Source of the DNA: an uncultured Burkholderiales bacterium
GTDB lineage: Bacteria; Pseudomonadota; Gammaproteobacteria; Burkholderiales; Eutrophovitaceae
DNA: 64,000 nt
Reading direction: 5' to 3'
Assembly (NCBI GenBank): GCA_951812315.1
Contig: CATOSA010000026.1
Location: 57,758 to 121,757 of the forward strand
The translations under genes and the position numbers were made by a program. Below the pieces are notes generated by a model. It saw only the letters and a list, made by a program, of their open reading frames with translations, was not told the DNA's origin and did no database searches. Below, one piece after another: positions 1 to 8,657 of the stretch (the first letter of the stretch is position 1; each line of letters begins with the position of its first letter).

Positions 1-317
1 ACCCGAGATATTCAACACCGATCAGGGCACGCAGTTCACGGCCGATGCGTTCACCCGCGTTCTCAAGGACCACGAAGTGACGATCAGCATGGACGGCAAG
101 GCTCGCTGGATCGACAACGTGTTCGTCGAACGGTTGTGGCGCAGTGTGAAGTACGAAGACGTGTATCTGCGCGCGTATGAAACGCCGGCGGCATTACGCG
201 CCGGACTGGACAAATACTTTCGTTTTTACAATACCCGGCGTCCTCACACTGGGCTTGACCGGCGTACCCCCCGATGCGGTGTACTTCGAACAAACGGCGT
301 TGAAGAGCGCGGCCTGA
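1..317 (+). pseudogene. IS3-family transposase OrfB (integrase core), C-terminal fragment with frameshift
   Basis: The frame beginning at base 2 reads straight in from the window edge, so the 5' part of the gene lies outside. It encodes the end of an rve/DDE integrase domain: NTDQGTQF with the second catalytic Asp, then NVFVERLWRSVKYE with the catalytic Glu, then YNTRRPHTGLDRRTP, all typical of IS3-group OrfB. At the C6 run at 267-272 the frame breaks. Shifting by one base restores the usual tail DAVYFEQTALKSAA and a TGA at 315-317, so one extra C is present relative to an intact gene. The unshifted frame runs on to 460 as nonsense. The IS right end probably lies in the bases after 317, but I could not define the inverted repeat. 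It marks the left border of the polysaccharide locus as mobile. Confidence 0.85.
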
Positions 318-456
318 ACCCCATGGAGATTTCACTTAAGCGGGGGTCCAAGTTTCGGGGTCCACTTCTGCTGGAGAATCTGCATACTTTTTCTTCGTTG
401 GGACATCAGCAAGCACCGCGAGTGTCGGCTTGGTTGGCGGGCCGTTTTTATGGAAT

Positions 457-1137
457 CTAGACATGGACGTCCTTACCAAGAAGAGCGTTCCAAAATCCCT
501 TACCGTCGATATACAGCTCGCACGCTGTTATGAACTCAGCATTCATTGACTCAATGATCTTCTTTGAGGCATTTGGATCTTCTGCGGCCTGCCAAACTAC
601 GTAAGGTATTAATTCACCAGCCTGTACACGGTCAATTTTCTCCAATGCATCGCGGTGACCCGGCCGTCGGCGCCCGTTCGCGTCCGTGCTAACCTCGCTG
701 TGGAATAAACCAACGGTGCCCTCGCCGTCGCGGCAACGATTGTGCTCCCAGGCAAACAAATAAAGCGCGCCCCGCTCGCCGCCTTTCCCTTCCTTTACGC
801 CTACCCAACCCCACCGTGGATTAGTAAGCGTGGCTTTCAGCACTTCCTCGCAAAATGCATTTCGGGACATTGCTACTTTCTTAGATTGCTGTTGGGCGGC
901 TGCCTTCTCTTTCTTCCAGGCCTCGTACGCAAGGAATTTAGGATTTAGTTCAAGCACTGTTTCGGGTTGCAGTTCCGGAAGATCAGGGTCAAGTGGCAAG
1001 ATAAATTGGAAGCCGACGCCATCCTCGGTTTCCACCCACTCCGCGCTCTTGTTCAAAACCATCTCAAGGCAGTCGATCAAGTCTAGATCCAGTGCAGGAG
1101 GAAAGCTCACGCCCTCAGGTTTGTTGTCGATGATCAA
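457..1137 (-). CDS. hypothetical protein (226 aa)
   Basis: I do not recognise a family. The product has no signal peptide or membrane segment. The N-terminal half is acidic (an LPLDPDLPELQPETVLELNP stretch). A short Lys/Gln-rich linker near residues 76-90 (KKEKAAAQQQSKK) precedes a more ordered C-terminal half containing WGWVGVKEGKGGERGALYLFA. The start at 1137 is a TTG, chosen by default because no ATG lies upstream. The frame is open without a start back to about 1250, so the real N-terminus may be longer or may have been lost by deletion. It overlaps by 23 bases the truncated ORF at 1115-1348 in another frame, which suggests a rearrangement junction here. Confidence 0.4.
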   Translation of the reverse strand: MIIDNKPEGVSFPPALDLDLIDCLEMVLNKSAEWVETEDGVGFQFILPLDPDLPELQPETVLELNPKFLAYEAWKKEKAAAQQQSKKVAMSRNAFCEEVLKATLTNPRWGWVGVKEGKGGERGALYLFAWEHNRCRDGEGTVGLFHSEVSTDANGRRRPGHRDALEKIDRVQAGELIPYVVWQAAEDPNASKKIIESMNAEFITACELYIDGKGFWNALLGKDVHV

Positions 1138-1348
1138 AATGTTTTCTAGCCCAAACGTGGTTTCTATAATTTGGTAATTCCGATCGAGGATCCAAGTGGA
1201 GAGTCGCGTTGTTTTTGAGTGCCGCCTTCTTAACCCACCGATAGAGGTCTATAGCGGCCGGCGGCACAATCGCCAGTCCAGCCAGGAGCATCATAAACAC
1301 GATAAAGTTTGCTGTCACAATGAACAGCAGTCTTCTAGTGGGTTTCAT
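1115..1348 (-). pseudogene. N-terminal fragment of a secreted/membrane-anchored SGNH-hydrolase-like protein
   Basis: The 77-residue ORF begins MKPTRRLLFIVTANFIVFMM, one hydrophobic segment at about residues 8-30. It continues to LDPRSELPNYRNHVWARKHF, a pattern I associate with the N-terminus of membrane-anchored SGNH/GDSL-like proteins found in polysaccharide clusters. The expected catalytic domain of several hundred residues is missing: after KHF the frame runs into unrelated sequence and stops. I therefore read it as a 5' gene remnant cut by a deletion or frameshift. The family assignment is from memory of this N-terminal pattern and is weak. Confidence 0.4.
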
Positions 1349-1792
1349 ATGCCACTTTAGGCTGCTTGCCGTTGCGCCAAAGCGTGCAGCTGCTTCGACC
1401 GCCGAATTCCTTGGCTAGCAGTCTCCCTGACAGCTTCTTCATTCAATTTCGTTGAAAATCTTTGGCTGCTCATTGGTCCACTTCGATCGGTGAACCAGTA
1501 ATCGCCATCGGTGATTGATCATAGGGTATCGGATTGTTCGGTCGATTAGCAGCGGGGCCCGATGTTGGGAAACTACGATGATGGGAGTTTGTTCCGAACG
1601 CGCTATGTCGAGCGCCTCCATCAGCCGCAGCGCGAGACTTGCAAATTATTAAGCTTCATATCGTCGACTTAGTCGAAGGCTTGCCTAAACACACGTGCCT
1701 GTTATCGTCGACCGACTCTGCCACGCCAGTGAATAACAGATCCGAGTGCCTGACTGGAAAGATGGTGTACGTAAACTTGAGGCAAAATCAAA
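1349..1792. other. intergenic region with one doubtful short minus-strand ORF
   Basis: There is no gene I can support. A 60-residue minus-strand ORF (1439-1621, starting MEALDIARSEQTPIIVVSQH) has a protein-like beginning and may be the 3' remnant of a lost gene, but I cannot assign it. No convincing terminator was seen downstream of the polymerase gene. Confidence 0.3.
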
Positions 1793-3121
1793 TTACGTTG
1801 TTGCCGGCATGGATAGCTGACCAACTTGCCTAAAGTTTGCTCCACGCGGTCGTGACGTCACGGGCTTTACAATGCGCAGCCTGCGAATTACAAGAACAAT
1901 TGCCAATGTAATAACGCCTTTGTTGACCAACGCTACAGGTGCACCAGCAACAAAGAAAGCTAGGTAAAAGAATAGCGCGCCATAGGCGAAGCAACGCAGT
2001 ACTGTGCGCCGCCCACTCAAGAAACGTCGATACAAGGCAATGTAACCCCAACCCAATGCGGCGTACACACCTATGATTCCAACAACACCACCATTGTGAA
2101 AAACTGACCCGACGGTCGCGATCGTGGCCGTACCTCGAGTCGAACCGTGTATCAGCGCAAATATTTGGCTATCGAGATCGCTGCCGCGATGCCATGGTGA
2201 CAGCCCCTGTAATCCCTTCCACCATTCTGCAAACCAAACGACATCCAACTCATAGACATAGCGGAATCCGGCAAGCCCACTCTCCTGTTCTTGCTGAAAT
2301 ATGCGAGAAAAGAACTCTAGCAGAAAGGACCCTAGTGTAAATTCATGTATTCGGCCAAGAGAGTAAGACATGACCCCAAAAAGTCCAAGAACCATGGCTA
2401 GGACAATTGCAATTTTTGCTAGCCGTATTCGAACGATTGCCGTTAGACCGAAAAAGAATGCCGCAATTGCATAAACCAGAAATCCACGCTGACCCGCACC
2501 CAAAACCGCATATAGAACGAATGGGACACCAAGTAACAAGACAGCCCAGAATTTTACGTTGGGCCAGCTGCGAGCGCGTGACGCCCATGCTCCCATAACA
2601 GCAAGCCCGAGCGGCAGGAGAACGTTCTTAAACTGATTAACATAACCGGGAGCATAATATTGGTCTCCAGCATAAGCGCCAAGTCGGGCCGAAACGATAT
2701 CCGCAATGTTGCGCCCAAACACAATATCTACGAATAAGTTGTATCCAACAGCCCGATAGTAAGCGATCGTTACCAGCACTGATATCGCTACCAACAATAC
2801 AATCAGGACACGCGTTATCTTAGGATCTACCTCGATTGGACGTAACCAGAAGCGATCATAGACGCCGCGCAAGCCAAGGGCGCCGACCGCGACAATGGCG
2901 CCGCCGAGGAACGAGGACCCTGCCAGAATAAGCATCAATGCATAGGCAAAGTCGCTCGGCCGTGAGAGATCAAGCAACCAAATGGTTCCAGCCGCGATTA
3001 TCCACTGAAAGATCAAAAACCAGAATGCTGGATTTGAACGCCGAAACGGAAACAACCACACGACTCCGACCCCCACGATACCACTTAGTACTATCAACGT
3101 TAAAAGATTAGAGATCTCCAT
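1793..3121 (-). CDS. wzy: Wzy-like O-antigen/polysaccharide polymerase
   Basis: A 442-residue, very hydrophobic protein with about ten to twelve predicted membrane helices spread over its length. It has a larger hydrophilic loop at roughly residues 245-335 (FSRIFQQEQESGLAGFRYVY through SPWHRGSDLDSQIF). That topology fits Wzy-type polymerases, which join lipid-linked repeat units at the periplasmic face of the inner membrane. Sequence identity in this family is low, so the call rests on topology and on context: it lies on the same strand downstream of the Wzx flippase and the wbp genes. About 1.2 kb of decayed sequence separates it from wzx, so it may have its own promoter. A ligase or another membrane protein of sugar metabolism cannot be excluded. 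Confidence 0.65.
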   Translation of the reverse strand: MEISNLLTLIVLSGIVGVGVVWLFPFRRSNPAFWFLIFQWIIAAGTIWLLDLSRPSDFAYALMLILAGSSFLGGAIVAVGALGLRGVYDRFWLRPIEVDPKITRVLIVLLVAISVLVTIAYYRAVGYNLFVDIVFGRNIADIVSARLGAYAGDQYYAPGYVNQFKNVLLPLGLAVMGAWASRARSWPNVKFWAVLLLGVPFVLYAVLGAGQRGFLVYAIAAFFFGLTAIVRIRLAKIAIVLAMVLGLFGVMSYSLGRIHEFTLGSFLLEFFSRIFQQEQESGLAGFRYVYELDVVWFAEWWKGLQGLSPWHRGSDLDSQIFALIHGSTRGTATIATVGSVFHNGGVVGIIGVYAALGWGYIALYRRFLSGRRTVLRCFAYGALFFYLAFFVAGAPVALVNKGVITLAIVLVIRRLRIVKPVTSRPRGANFRQVGQLSMPATT

Positions 3122-4332
3122 CGAGTATGTTGGCCCGTCGCAATCGGCGCAATGAAGCGCATTCGCTGCAGTCCCCGCTAATGTGGCTTTGTTAAGCCGA
3201 CAGGCGAGAAACCTGGCGACTCAGTTCACTAGTTTGTATTTGTAGTTCAACAGCGAAGATTCATCGAACATAGAGTACACGAAGACACATATCAGCTTCC
3301 GTCAACCACTAGACAGGCTCCCCCTAGCTCTTTCGTTAGCAACCCAATTTCCTGCTTGAGAGGACTCTGCTGCCACTTCCCACTCCGCCACTTGCCAATT
3401 CTCTTCCTTGACACCTCATGGTGAAAACGCAAACTATGCGCCCACTTTGAGCGATCAGTTTCCGAAAAAGCGTACGCTTCGTCTGTGTTATTGCCTCGAT
3501 TGAGAACGACGACTCGAACCGCAACCACAATACGTCTTCCCGATACTAGGCGAGCTGTCGCGATTCGACCCGATCGATTCTCCGTCGCGACCGAACGAAT
3601 TAACGCACCGGCATGGCGTTGTACTCCTCCAGCGCCTCATCCAAATGCTGTACAAACTTGCTTCGTTTGATGTGCGCCATGCGACTGTGGAAGTGGATGT
3701 GCCGCAATGATACAGATTGTCCACGCCAGTCGCAGTCGACATTGATATACCGCATGTGCAGCAGTGCGACTACCGCTTTGTGCATGTATGGTGGAGTCAC
3801 CACCACTTGATCAAAATCACCGTGCCGTGCAACGCCCTTCCCATTCGGAGAGGCCCCCGCTCGATTGCTTCGATCAGCACAGCCAGGATAGCAGCGCGGA
3901 CGTCAGCCACATTCGAACTTACTTTGCCTTCCCGAGTGTCCTTCATCTTTGAACGCAGCATATCGCAAGCCGTCACGTAGTGTATTGCCGTGCAATGGAC
4001 GTAGAAGTGACTTCCTGGAAACTTATCAAAAGGAAAGCAGGAAAAACTCATCCGGAAACACTTTGCACTACGAGAGCTACGCAAGCTGCGTCAACAACCA
4101 TGCCGTAACTGGACCAATAACTGCCTGCGACTGAAACCGGCAGCGTACCGCGATCGGCTTCGGCAGGTGAATCACGGGATGCATTTGTAACTTGCTTCTA
4201 TTCGCACAATATTGACGACGTTGGAGACCAAGTTGCTAGGAACTACGAACCGCTGTCGCCTCACCACGTTTCCATTCTGCCGACCTCGTAAATCCTCGTC
4301 ATATCACCAAATCGGCAACCACTACCGCCCTT
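3122..4332. other. 1.2-kb region without an intact gene, low-GC and decayed
   Basis: Between wzy and wzx I find only short overlapping ORFs. The one stretch that looks like former coding sequence is on the minus strand at 3600-4084 and is listed separately. The rest (3122-3600 and 4085-4332) shows no domain, RNA gene or clear terminator. The AT content is higher than in the plus-strand genes further right, as is usual in O-antigen-type loci. Confidence 0.5.
3600..4084 (-). pseudogene. decayed gene of unknown function (two frames joined)
   Basis: Two minus-strand frames read as consecutive parts of one protein. The upstream part (4084-3797) contains FYVHCTAIHYVTACDMLRSK and VADVRAAILAVLIEAIERG. 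The downstream part (3806-3600) contains TPPYMHKAVVALLHMRYINV, HIHFHSRMAHIKRSKFVQHL and ends LDEALEEYNAMPVR before a TAA. The shift point lies around 3800-3880, where the two frames overlap. I do not recognise the family. Amphipathic composition and regular Leu/Ala spacing suggest real former coding sequence rather than chance ORFs. Confidence 0.35.
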
Positions 4333-5829
4333 TCATTTTCTAGGGTCTATACCCGGCACTCGTTCGCCCACGTCGGCAATTTTCATAAGGGCAGTCCTTG
4401 CGCGCCACATCGTCGATCCACCCAATAACAGCGCCGACGCAAGGACACACAATGTGGATGGATCAGTGAGCAAGGGTGTCTGGACAGCGAGCCATTGCTT
4501 GATAAGTACCAGTGTGATGGCGATCACGGCGACAAACGACATCTCAGCGCTTAGAGTTCGTACAAGCGCGGAATAGCTGACGCCCGCAGCATGAAGAAGC
4601 CAAGTACCGAAACAAACGTACACCACCACCGCACTGCTGGCATAGCAGGCCGTCGCCATGATCGGCCCGCCGAGCAAAGCACCTAAAACGAGCGCACATA
4701 CGCGAGTCACAAGCAGCGTGATTTGAAAATACAGGTCTACCTTCTGCCGTTCCAACACTGCATACAACGTAGTTAGCGGCGCAAAAACGAAGACGGCCGC
4801 AATCCATGGAATAATCCACTGCAGATAGCGACCAGCCTCCGCCCACTGTGCGCCGAAGACGATCGAAAACAATTCCGGAGCAATTGCCGCAACGATGATA
4901 AGCGGCCCCAATCCGGCACGGAGCAGAAGGACGAAGACCCGATAAGTGAGTTCCGCCAGGTACCCGTCCCTTCGCGCAGGGACCGCATGAGCCATGAACG
5001 CTTTGCCCGTTGCCTCTGCCATCAAAGCAGCAGGGGCGCTGGCAACGCGATGAGCCAGCATGTAGAGGCCCGCCACCGTAGGAGAAAACAGGCTCGCGAA
5101 CAGGATAAGCGGCATTTGCGTTCCGCCAACGTTTGCCATGTCTGACCACGCCGAATAGATTGGGAAATTTCGGAACCGACGCGCGCCGTACCAAACTCTA
5201 CTGGCGCGGGTGCGCCGCAGCCTCGCACCATCCGGTCCACTAGCGAAACGCAATAGGCTGATAAGACCCGCGGCATAGCCGACAATGTGGCCAACAATCA
5301 GACCGAGCGCCCCCCAGTGAAAGTAACCCAGCGCTACCTGGCTTGCCGCCATACCGGCACCTTGCTGAAATCTGGTCCGGGCAACGCATCCGAAGGCCAT
5401 TTTTCGCAATGCCCAATAAGAGAGTGCCTTGTTCGCGCCACCCAAGAGTATCCCCAAAGGCAACGCCCAAAGATAAGGTTCTAAGGCTGGCGTGTTGAGC
5501 CACTTTGTGAGCGACTCGCCGAATAGTGCGACCGCCAGGGATGTCAGTGCGACTATCAAACCCAGGACACACAATGACAAGGTCAGCAGATTCGCGGCGC
5601 TCCTGTCCGTTCTCGGCAACGGTATGGCAAGCTCATAGCGCAGACTCGAAATTAGCACAACGAATGCCAGGACTGCCGTATAGACCGCAAGCACACCAAA
5701 GTCGCCTGGTGAATATAACCTCGTAAGAATCGGCGAACTGAGAATGACGAGCGCCTGCCCAGCTGCGGTTCCAGACACCATCACCGCGGCGCTACGCGCG
5801 AACCGTCTAGAAGACATAGCGCGCACCAA
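4333..5829 (-). CDS. wzx: Wzx-type oligosaccharide flippase
   Basis: A 498-residue polytopic membrane protein of the MATE-like/MOP exporter superfamily (polysaccharide biosynthesis protein). The N-terminus SAAVMVSGTAAGQALVILSS is followed by SPILTRLYSPGDFGVLAVYT, the signature of RfbX/Wzx flippases, and about twelve to fourteen hydrophobic segments follow. It moves undecaprenyl-linked repeat units from the cytoplasmic to the periplasmic face before polymerisation by Wzy. The length matches the family. It is the last gene before the decayed interval and lies about 140 bases downstream of wbpG, in the same direction. The first four residues before MSSRRFARSAAV may or may not be translated. Confidence 0.85.
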   Translation of the reverse strand: MVRAMSSRRFARSAAVMVSGTAAGQALVILSSPILTRLYSPGDFGVLAVYTAVLAFVVLISSLRYELAIPLPRTDRSAANLLTLSLCVLGLIVALTSLAVALFGESLTKWLNTPALEPYLWALPLGILLGGANKALSYWALRKMAFGCVARTRFQQGAGMAASQVALGYFHWGALGLIVGHIVGYAAGLISLLRFASGPDGARLRRTRASRVWYGARRFRNFPIYSAWSDMANVGGTQMPLILFASLFSPTVAGLYMLAHRVASAPAALMAEATGKAFMAHAVPARRDGYLAELTYRVFVLLLRAGLGPLIIVAAIAPELFSIVFGAQWAEAGRYLQWIIPWIAAVFVFAPLTTLYAVLERQKVDLYFQITLLVTRVCALVLGALLGGPIMATACYASSAVVVYVCFGTWLLHAAGVSYSALVRTLSAEMSFVAVIAITLVLIKQWLAVQTPLLTDPSTLCVLASALLLGGSTMWRARTALMKIADVGERVPGIDPRK

Positions 5830-5969
5830 TCTCCCGGTTGCATTCGCGAACGTGCTCCCTTATTGCATGCAAGGGTGCGCGCGAATTCCGAAACGTGTTT
5901 CGGCTCAAACCATCACTTATCGCAGGCCGTTAATCTTCATATCAATAGACGGTGCACGCACACTCTGCC

Positions 5970-7094
5970 TTATCGATGCTTGAGCACTTTCTTGTAGATG
6001 CCGGCGCAGAAATCCCATAATGATCGCTCGGACGGATAAGCCGAGTGTGGCTTCCCGGTTCTCCGCATATAGCCGTCCAGCTGTTCGGTCGTCCAGCCCA
6101 TCTTCTTGATGAAGTATTGCTTATCTTTCTCCAATTCGCGATCGGACGGATACGGAATGCCTTCTAGCCCTCTCAGCGCTTCTTCTCTGGACATCTGTCC
6201 CGAAGCAACCAGCGTTGCCAGGTGAAGGCGGCGTTTGTCGACACCGAACTTGTTTGGCAGGATATAACCTTGGTAAAAACGCGTAAAAATCGACTCGTAA
6301 TGCTTGTAGGGATATGGCTTATACCCAAAATCGCGTTGCAGAACCTGTACCGCTTCGAGCTTGTTGTAATCGAGGTAGTCTAGGAAGGAAATCCAGCGAA
6401 TTCTGCGGAAGTACTCATACCAGACAAAATCAAGCGTACCGATCGCTGGAAAGGACTCGAGGGTTACGCCACCAAACCGCTTGCCCAACGCCCTAATGTT
6501 CTTCTTATCGTGTTTCAACCAGTTCCAGCCGTCGGGCATCCGCATACCTTCGGTGGCCAGATTTGTTCCAGCCAATATGAATCTCGCACCGTAGGTTGCC
6601 GCTTTCTGATAGTTGACCGCTATCATTGCATTGTCGTACAAGAGCTCGACGTCGATTACATCGGCATCAAAAAATGCCTGCATCAAGCGACGATATTCCC
6701 CCCAGTCAATGACATGCGTGTAAAGATCAACGCCGAGCCCGCGAACGAGATTGGCGATATTATTCTGTGTCAATTCGCTGTTCCAGCCATTGTCCATATG
6801 CGCCGCCAGCGGCCGTAATCCGAGCTCTACGGCCTTGACTAGAGCCCAAGAACTGTCAATCCCCCCAGACACCCCAACCACACAGTCGTACCGCTTTCCC
6901 CTACCAGCTGCCTTTACCCTTGTAACGAATGTGTCTAGATTTGCCTTCCGGATTTCGGCATCCGTGCAAAGCACATGCCCGGCGCGTTGGAGAAACTCAA
7001 TACAGTAATTGCAGACGCCGCCCTCATCGAACACGATGCCTGCCGCAGACGTGTCCATCACGCACCGGGCACATACCTGATAGGGTCTATTCAT
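5970..7094 (-). CDS. wbpG: N-acetyl sugar amidotransferase (WbpG-type)
   Basis: A 374-residue PP-loop ATPase-fold enzyme. The nucleotide-binding PP-loop VSGGIDSS is at residues 75-82. Two CxxC pairs near the N-terminus (C8/C11 and C28/C31) probably bind zinc. In Pseudomonas aeruginosa O5, WbpG works with HisH2 and HisF2 to convert an acetamido group of a UDP-diacetamido-uronic acid into an acetamidino group, using ammonia from glutamine. The gene order hisH2-hisF2-wbpG is the same here. Its start overlaps the hisF2 stop by four bases (ATGA), indicating translational coupling. Related enzymes (PseA, LegG-type) act on pseudaminic or legionaminic acid; the neighbouring wbpB/D/E genes favour the WbpG role. 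Confidence 0.88.
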   Translation of the reverse strand: MNRPYQVCARCVMDTSAAGIVFDEGGVCNYCIEFLQRAGHVLCTDAEIRKANLDTFVTRVKAAGRGKRYDCVVGVSGGIDSSWALVKAVELGLRPLAAHMDNGWNSELTQNNIANLVRGLGVDLYTHVIDWGEYRRLMQAFFDADVIDVELLYDNAMIAVNYQKAATYGARFILAGTNLATEGMRMPDGWNWLKHDKKNIRALGKRFGGVTLESFPAIGTLDFVWYEYFRRIRWISFLDYLDYNKLEAVQVLQRDFGYKPYPYKHYESIFTRFYQGYILPNKFGVDKRRLHLATLVASGQMSREEALRGLEGIPYPSDRELEKDKQYFIKKMGWTTEQLDGYMRRTGKPHSAYPSERSLWDFCAGIYKKVLKHR

Positions 7095-7858
7095 GATTGA
7101 GGGCTAAATAGTGCCTCGAGTTCACTGTATTTTGGGTACGTGATCAGGACGGCACGATGCGGACCATAAAAGACGAAGTACGCCCCTGCCGCAACAGCGC
7201 TCGCACCGGCGTCAACGGCCTTTTTGATGTCCGCAAGGCTCGCGGCGCCACCCATCGCAATTAGCGGAACCGTAACGGAACTCGCCGCTTGACTGATCAA
7301 TTGCAGGTCCATACCTGCCATAGTGCCGTCTCTATCTACAACATTGAATGCCACCTCTCCAGCGCCAGCCCCGACCGCGTCTTCAAGATGCGTTGTCCAC
7401 GGTTTTTTCAGCGTGATGGTCCTCGCTGATGAGTATAGCTGGGGGCGGCCAAGCCAATTTTTCTTAATGTCGATAGATACGGAAACACTTTGGCTACCAT
7501 ATCGTTCCGCAATTCTCGCGAGTAGAGAAAAGTCATCTAGTACCGCAGTTTGCAAGGATACCTTTTCGACGCCCAATGCGAACAACTGGCTGGCCTGGTC
7601 CATCGAAGCGATTCCCCCGCCATAGCAAAGCGGCATAAAGCACTCGGCCGCAATCTGCTCGATCAAATCATAATCCGGTGACCGCCCCTGCCTGCTCGCC
7701 TCGATATCAAGCACCATCAGTTCGTCGACTTCCTTGTCGTTGAAAATTCGGATCGCATTGATAGGGTCGCCAACATACTTCGGATTATCAAATTTCGTCG
7801 TCTTATACAAACCACCGTTTCTTAGCAAAAGGCACGGGATGACACGGTTCTTCAGCAC
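7091..7858 (-). CDS. hisF2: HisF-like cyclase subunit of sugar amidotransferase
   Basis: A 255-residue (beta/alpha)8-barrel of the HisF family, starting MLKNRVIPCLLLRNGGLYKT. True histidine-pathway HisF has an Asp in the first strand (CLDVxxG); here the position reads LLLRNGG, so this catalytic acid is lost, as in HisF paralogues devoted to sugar amidation. The SIDIKKN strand and the phosphate-site glycines (MGGAAS, AAGAYFVFYG) are kept. It forms the ammonia-channel partner of HisH2 and delivers ammonia to WbpG. The start overlaps the end of hisH2 by seven bases, and the end overlaps wbpG by four. It should not be annotated as a histidine-biosynthesis gene. Confidence 0.87.
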   Translation of the reverse strand: MLKNRVIPCLLLRNGGLYKTTKFDNPKYVGDPINAIRIFNDKEVDELMVLDIEASRQGRSPDYDLIEQIAAECFMPLCYGGGIASMDQASQLFALGVEKVSLQTAVLDDFSLLARIAERYGSQSVSVSIDIKKNWLGRPQLYSSARTITLKKPWTTHLEDAVGAGAGEVAFNVVDRDGTMAGMDLQLISQAASSVTVPLIAMGGAASLADIKKAVDAGASAVAAGAYFVFYGPHRAVLITYPKYSELEALFSPQS

Positions 7859-8478
7859 GGTAGCTCCACAAATCTCCTGAAAAGATCCATCCCAAATCGA
7901 TGACTCTTTTCAGGGTGGAATTGCACACCCAGTACCTGTTCTCGCCCGAACGCGCATATAAAGTTCTCACCGTACAAGCACGTAGCCGCGATATCCCGGG
8001 GGTCAGCGCAATCGATGTAGTACGTGTGCGCAAAGTAGAATCGCTGCTCCTCGGAGGTCTGTCGAAACAGCGTAGCGCGTATATTTGGCGTTACGACGTT
8101 CCAACCGATGTGGGGGACCCGGAGCCCCATTTCCTCAACCCTGAAGCGTCTTACACGCCCCGGCACAAGCCCTAGCCCGGGCAATGAACCTTCCTCGCTT
8201 TCTTCGAGTAGCAACTGGGCGCCAAGGCATATTCCCAGTACGTAGCCGCCACTTGTTGATGCGTCTGCAATAGCCACATCGAGTTTGCTGTTACGCAGCG
8301 CAGCGATACCGGGGTCAAAGGCACCGACGCCAGGCAGTATCAGTTTTTTGGCATGACAAATGACATCCGGATCGCTCGATAGACTTGTCTGCGCACCGAT
8401 ATGTGCCAGCATATTAGCCACCGACGCCGTATTTCCAATCCCATAGTCGACGATGACGACCGGATGCGACTCACTCAC
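7852..8478 (-). CDS. hisH2: HisH-like glutamine amidotransferase subunit
   Basis: A 208-residue class I glutamine amidotransferase. The nucleophile elbow LGICLGAQLL places the catalytic Cys at residue 84. The His/Glu pair lies in GVQFHPEKSH near residues 188 and 190, so the triad is complete. It hydrolyses glutamine and passes ammonia through HisF2 to the WbpG amidotransferase that modifies the acetamido sugar. A gap of about 180 bases separates it from wbpE upstream; no separate promoter is obvious. It overlaps hisF2 downstream. Its place inside a wbp cluster and the divergent HisF partner argue against a role in histidine synthesis. Confidence 0.88.
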   Translation of the reverse strand: MSESHPVVIVDYGIGNTASVANMLAHIGAQTSLSSDPDVICHAKKLILPGVGAFDPGIAALRNSKLDVAIADASTSGGYVLGICLGAQLLLEESEEGSLPGLGLVPGRVRRFRVEEMGLRVPHIGWNVVTPNIRATLFRQTSEEQRFYFAHTYYIDCADPRDIAATCLYGENFICAFGREQVLGVQFHPEKSHRFGMDLFRRFVELPC

Positions 8479-8657
8479 GTCGAGAACTGCCTTGCCTTAC
8501 GACCATGCAAAATGCCAGGCGACAACTGGAGCAATTCCTAATTGCGCAGCATCCCATTTAGGCAAACAAGCAAATTTGGCGTTCATAATCACAAGGTTTT
8601 TTGCGAAGCAGCTTTCCATGCGATCACATCTAAACACGAATGTTGCCAGATGCCATG

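Noticed and set aside
4544..5194. 216-aa minus-strand ORF inside wzx
   Set aside because: An out-of-frame shadow of the flippase gene; Arg/Ser/Gly-rich without hydrophobic pattern.
7091..8478. hisH/hisF as histidine biosynthesis genes
   Set aside because: They are linked to wbpG and wbpB/D/E and the HisF copy lacks the first-strand catalytic Asp.
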